Source of the DNA: an uncultured Bacteroidales bacterium
Lineage (GTDB): Bacteria; Bacteroidota; Bacteroidia; Bacteroidales; F082
DNA: 64,000 nucleotides
Reading direction: 5' to 3'
Assembly (NCBI GenBank): GCA_900317055.1
Contig: ONFF01000020.1
Coordinates: 99,079-163,078, forward strand
Both the position numbers and the translations under genes were made by a program. Shown piece by piece: positions 61,175 to 64,000 of the stretch. How positions within the stretch are numbered: position 1 is the stretch's first letter; every line of letters starts with the position of its first letter. The notes beneath the pieces were generated by a model that was given only the letters and a program-made list of their open reading frames with translations, did not search any database and was not told where the DNA came from.

Positions 61175-62466
61175 AGGCCTGAATTGTTTAGGTGACTTAC
61201 ACATAAGTTAACCAATGAGGCACATCTATTATAAAAATACTTCTTCATTGCATCAGATGGAAAGGCTTTTTTACTTTTTTCAAAATGTCTAATCTGATAG
61301 TTATTACCTAATTTTGATAAAAAAGCAAACTCGTTTTCCAGACACTGACTCATTTCCATTGAACCACATGAGATCTCTTCTTCCAGTTTCTTTAGAGTAT
61401 TTTGTTTGTCATTACCATAACTTGTTTTTACCCTTTCATACGCATCCCAAATTTTTTCAAGTGCAGACTGTATGCTATCAGAATTATTCTCATAACTGAA
61501 TGATTGAGCGCGTTGCAACAATTCTCTCAAATTATCATCATTTTGCGGTAACACTATTTCGGTTTGAAACAACTCTATTGACTGGATTTTACCTGAAACC
61601 AATTTGTAACCATATTTACCAATTACTTTATTGATTTCACCTTCAAATGCTTGCCCTTCAGTGAACCTATAGTATAACTCAATAACATCAAAAACACACT
61701 GAGGGAAATTGGCCATTATAAAGTCTTCAAAGCTATCGGTGTTTTCGTATTTTTTGTTACTATTAAAAGCCTTGGGGCAATAGTATTCTTTCAAGTTATC
61801 CCATACAGCTTCTTTTGTAGGTTTTGTATAATTCCATCCTGTTTCTGTAGTCAAATAACAGGTTTCTTCATACCTGCTCATTAAATCAAACACTTTCTTT
61901 CGATCAACTTTGGCTATTTTGGGCAACGTAATTTTTTTCGTATTCAAATCATCTTCAAAACGCACTGAAAATGGAAGAAACTTCAGCGATTTAATCTCTT
62001 TTTCCGTTAACAATCTCCATGAATAAATAGGTTTCCCTGAAATATAGTGGGATGCATAAAGCTCATATCCATCCTCGCGTAAAAAACCTTGTATTTGAGA
62101 AAAATACTTTTTCAATAAATCTCCCTCAACACAAATCTCTGGATTAAATACTTCAATAAGAAAACGTAAATAGTCCTCATCAGTTCCATCATGTAATGGG
62201 AAACGTTCATCCTCAAACACCCAACAAAGTTCCCAATCGTCATTATTGATGGTATGTTGAATAATATCACCTTCCGCATTTTGATACCTGCTATCATTAC
62301 TTGGCATTTTATCCAGCTGATACAAACGTTTTAGAAAGGAAAGTTCACTGTCAAATCTGCCCCAATATAAATAGCGTTGAATGTCTGATTCAAAAACACC
62401 TACATCCACACCATTCTGAAACAGTTCTTTGATTTGGCGTTTCGTTACATTCGTTATCCTTTTCAT
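61171..62466 (-). CDS. AbiJ-like abortive-infection protein in the type III operon
   Basis: A 431-residue AT-rich gene. Residues 36-112 match what I know of the AbiJ N-terminal domain 3: GRFDSELSFLKRLYQLDKMPS, then DSRYQNAEGDIIQHTINNDDWE, WVFEDERFPLHDGTDEDYLRFL and IEVFNPEI. The rest is a long helical region with no named domain, perhaps the effector. It starts one base after the mod stop and overlaps the res remnant by four bases, so it was an integral part of the operon. Function in abortive infection is inferred from the family. Confidence 0.7.
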   Translation of the reverse strand: MKRITNVTKRQIKELFQNGVDVGVFESDIQRYLYWGRFDSELSFLKRLYQLDKMPSNDSRYQNAEGDIIQHTINNDDWELCWVFEDERFPLHDGTDEDYLRFLIEVFNPEICVEGDLLKKYFSQIQGFLREDGYELYASHYISGKPIYSWRLLTEKEIKSLKFLPFSVRFEDDLNTKKITLPKIAKVDRKKVFDLMSRYEETCYLTTETGWNYTKPTKEAVWDNLKEYYCPKAFNSNKKYENTDSFEDFIMANFPQCVFDVIELYYRFTEGQAFEGEINKVIGKYGYKLVSGKIQSIELFQTEIVLPQNDDNLRELLQRAQSFSYENNSDSIQSALEKIWDAYERVKTSYGNDKQNTLKKLEEEISCGSMEMSQCLENEFAFLSKLGNNYQIRHFEKSKKAFPSDAMKKYFYNRCASLVNLCVSHLNNSGL

Positions 62467-62467
62467 A

Positions 62468-64000
62468 TTATATAATCTTTCTTACCGTCTCTTTCGAATA
62501 CTCCTCCCAAATCTGCTCGAAGTTGTCCGCTACGTTGTCCGTAGCGAGGCTGCTGTCGCGGAGGACGAAGTAGTAGGGATGCTGGCGGGCGATTTCGGTG
62601 ATGGCGGTCTCGTTCACGTCCTTGTCGAAGCAGGCCATGAGGTTGGCCGAAAGCTCGATGCCGAGCTCTATCATGGCTTGGAAAAGCAGGTCCTCGTCGG
62701 TGCGGTCGGGCTTGATGTTGTCCTCGAAGAGCAGGTTCTCGTTGAACTGCTCGGGCGAGTAATACACATCCTGCATATTGGAGCTGTCGAGCTTCAGCAC
62801 GCGGAAGCCGATGTCTAACGGCTTTTGCTCTCCACTAAACAAATCCGTTTGCTTTGTCTTTTGCTCTTCTATGATTTTCTTTCCAGCCCGACGGATACGC
62901 TCTTTGCCGATTTCGCAAATATTCTTGTAACCAGCCTTATATGCCTCGCTTTTCTCGTCCGTGACTTCAGGCAGTTGCACCATGATGAATTTGCGGTTAC
63001 CGCCATCCTCGGCATTGAGTTCCATCACGGCATGTGCTGTGGAGGCGGAACCAGAGAAGAAATCAAGTGCAATATAATCATCTCCTGACATTAGCTTAAG
63101 CATCCGTTGAATTATCTGAATAGGCTTTGGGTAATCAAAGATATCTTTTCCAAGAATACTATCAACAAGTTTCGTTCCTTCATCAAGAGTTGCAGTATCC
63201 TTATAGTACCAGAGATTTATCGGAACTACACCATCATCCAATTCTGATAAAAACCTTTTTAACCGTGGATATGCATTACCTCCATCTTTTCCCCAATAAA
63301 GTCTATCTTCAGCTTCAAGTTGTTCATATTGCTGTTTACTATATTTCCATGCATTTGTTGGATGTTCTACGATTTTTCCAGTAATTGGATTCTTTATTGC
63401 ATAGGACAGATTTGGCCTTTCTTCCTTTGTTCGTTGGCTTGTGAATAAGACGCTTGTCCAAACTCCACGAGGATCATTATCAGGATTCGAATATGTGGCG
63501 TTTTGTTTTTCAGTTCTAGGCTCTCGTAACATAAAGAGTTTGTCAGACTTTCGATAGCATAAGATATGGTCTATGACTGTGGACATCAACTTTGCATCAT
63601 TGTTTCTCGTATAACGCTTTTCCCAAATAATATCCGTGATAAAATTACTTTGCCCCAATATTTCATTGCATACTTTTGCAAGATTTGCAACCTCGTTATC
63701 ATCAATCGAAATAAAAATCACCCCGTCCTCACTCAGCAAGTCCTTGGCCACTTTCAGGCGAGGGTAAATCATATTGAGCCAGTCGGTGTGGAAGCGGCCG
63801 TTGCTCTCGGTGTTCCGCGTGTAAACATCTGTAAGCAAATTTCCCTCTTCATCATAATTCCCACTCTTAGCTCTAAACTCCAAGCTCTCAGTTCTAAAAC
63901 TGTCGTTATACACGAAGTCGTTGCCCGTGTTGTAGGGCGGGTCAATGTAAATCATCTTCACCTTGCCGAGGTAGTTCTCGCGCAGCAGCTTCAGCACTTC
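62468..64000 (-). CDS. mod: Type III DNA adenine methyltransferase, Mod subunit (5' end outside window)
   Basis: About 510 residues are visible; the N-terminus, including roughly a hundred residues before the catalytic motif, lies beyond the right edge. Motif IV is MIYIDPPYNTGNDF near the visible start and motif I (FFSGSASTAHAVMELN) comes about 300 residues later, the order of beta-class N6-adenine methyltransferases of type III systems. The target-recognition region lies between. Motif CGG... of other types is absent. A part of the gene (63868-63900) encoding SFRTESLEFRAKSG has CTCTAAACT-like words. The next gene starts one base after the stop. Mod recognises the site for both methylation and cutting by Res. 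Confidence 0.93.
   Translation of the reverse strand, partial: EVLKLLRENYLGKVKMIYIDPPYNTGNDFVYNDSFRTESLEFRAKSGNYDEEGNLLTDVYTRNTESNGRFHTDWLNMIYPRLKVAKDLLSEDGVIFISIDDNEVANLAKVCNEILGQSNFITDIIWEKRYTRNNDAKLMSTVIDHILCYRKSDKLFMLREPRTEKQNATYSNPDNDPRGVWTSVLFTSQRTKEERPNLSYAIKNPITGKIVEHPTNAWKYSKQQYEQLEAEDRLYWGKDGGNAYPRLKRFLSELDDGVVPINLWYYKDTATLDEGTKLVDSILGKDIFDYPKPIQIIQRMLKLMSGDDYIALDFFSGSASTAHAVMELNAEDGGNRKFIMVQLPEVTDEKSEAYKAGYKNICEIGKERIRRAGKKIIEEQKTKQTDLFSGEQKPLDIGFRVLKLDSSNMQDVYYSPEQFNENLLFEDNIKPDRTDEDLLFQAMIELGIELSANLMACFDKDVNETAITEIARQHPYYFVLRDSSLATDNVADNFEQIWEEYSKETVRKII

Overview
The window reads as a chromosomal segment of an uncultured Bacteroidales-type bacterium (phylum Bacteroidota). Three things point there: the -7 promoter element TAnnTTTG in front of many genes; at least five secreted proteins ending in a type IX secretion system (T9SS) C-terminal sorting domain (1441-3081, 8361-10715, 23804-24994, 27276-31277, 32149-34749); and families typical of the group (S46 dipeptidyl peptidase, DUF4270 lipoprotein, IPExxxVDY protein, DUF3109, GxxExxY protein, acpP-fabF-rnc order). 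The T9SS substrates and a gingipain/haemagglutinin-type adhesin module argue for a lineage nearer Porphyromonas-like Bacteroidales than Bacteroides itself. No rRNA, tRNA, CRISPR array, prophage or transposase was seen.

Layout. 0-11.8 kb: secreted and surface proteins mixed with housekeeping genes (DEAD-box helicase, menA, argF). 12.0-18.4 kb: a DUF3109 gene, then a tight four-gene minus-strand operon: a LysM protein with a lytic-transglycosylase-like domain lacking the catalytic Glu, two SGNH esterase-like proteins and an MBOAT acyltransferase. This is a candidate envelope-glycan O-acylation system. 18.5-26.6 kb: MATE exporter, DPP11-like S46 peptidase, T9SS leucine-rich-repeat protein, DUF937 protein, exported flavodoxin. 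27.2-34.8 kb: two related large T9SS proteins bracket a tiny exported protein with a C-terminal sorting-like tail. 34.8-53.5 kb: core genes (metG, polA, HEPN/MNT pair, acpP-fabF-rnc, ArnT-like glycosyltransferase, glnA, meaB, glycogen-synthase-like protein, DUF4270, cyclophilin, pheS). 53.7-64 kb: a defence island made of a type II restriction-modification system with its own controller protein and palindromic operator, then a type III restriction-modification operon (mod...res) carrying an AbiJ-like gene and an AlbA/Schlafen-type ATP-binding protein between its two core subunits.

Two signals stand out beyond the genes. First, a 66-bp direct repeat of the 5' end of res (four mismatches) flanks the AlbA/Schlafen gene and leaves a 28-codon res remnant translationally coupled to the AbiJ-like gene, as expected if the AlbA gene was inserted into an older mod-abiJ-res operon. 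Second, the DNA between genes is full of several classes of short repeats: palindromes whose arms are built of degenerate 7-11 bp words, CTCTAAACT tracts, and three or more dispersed hairpin families. Copies of some of these lie in frame inside menA, polA, a glycosyltransferase gene and the LysM protein gene.
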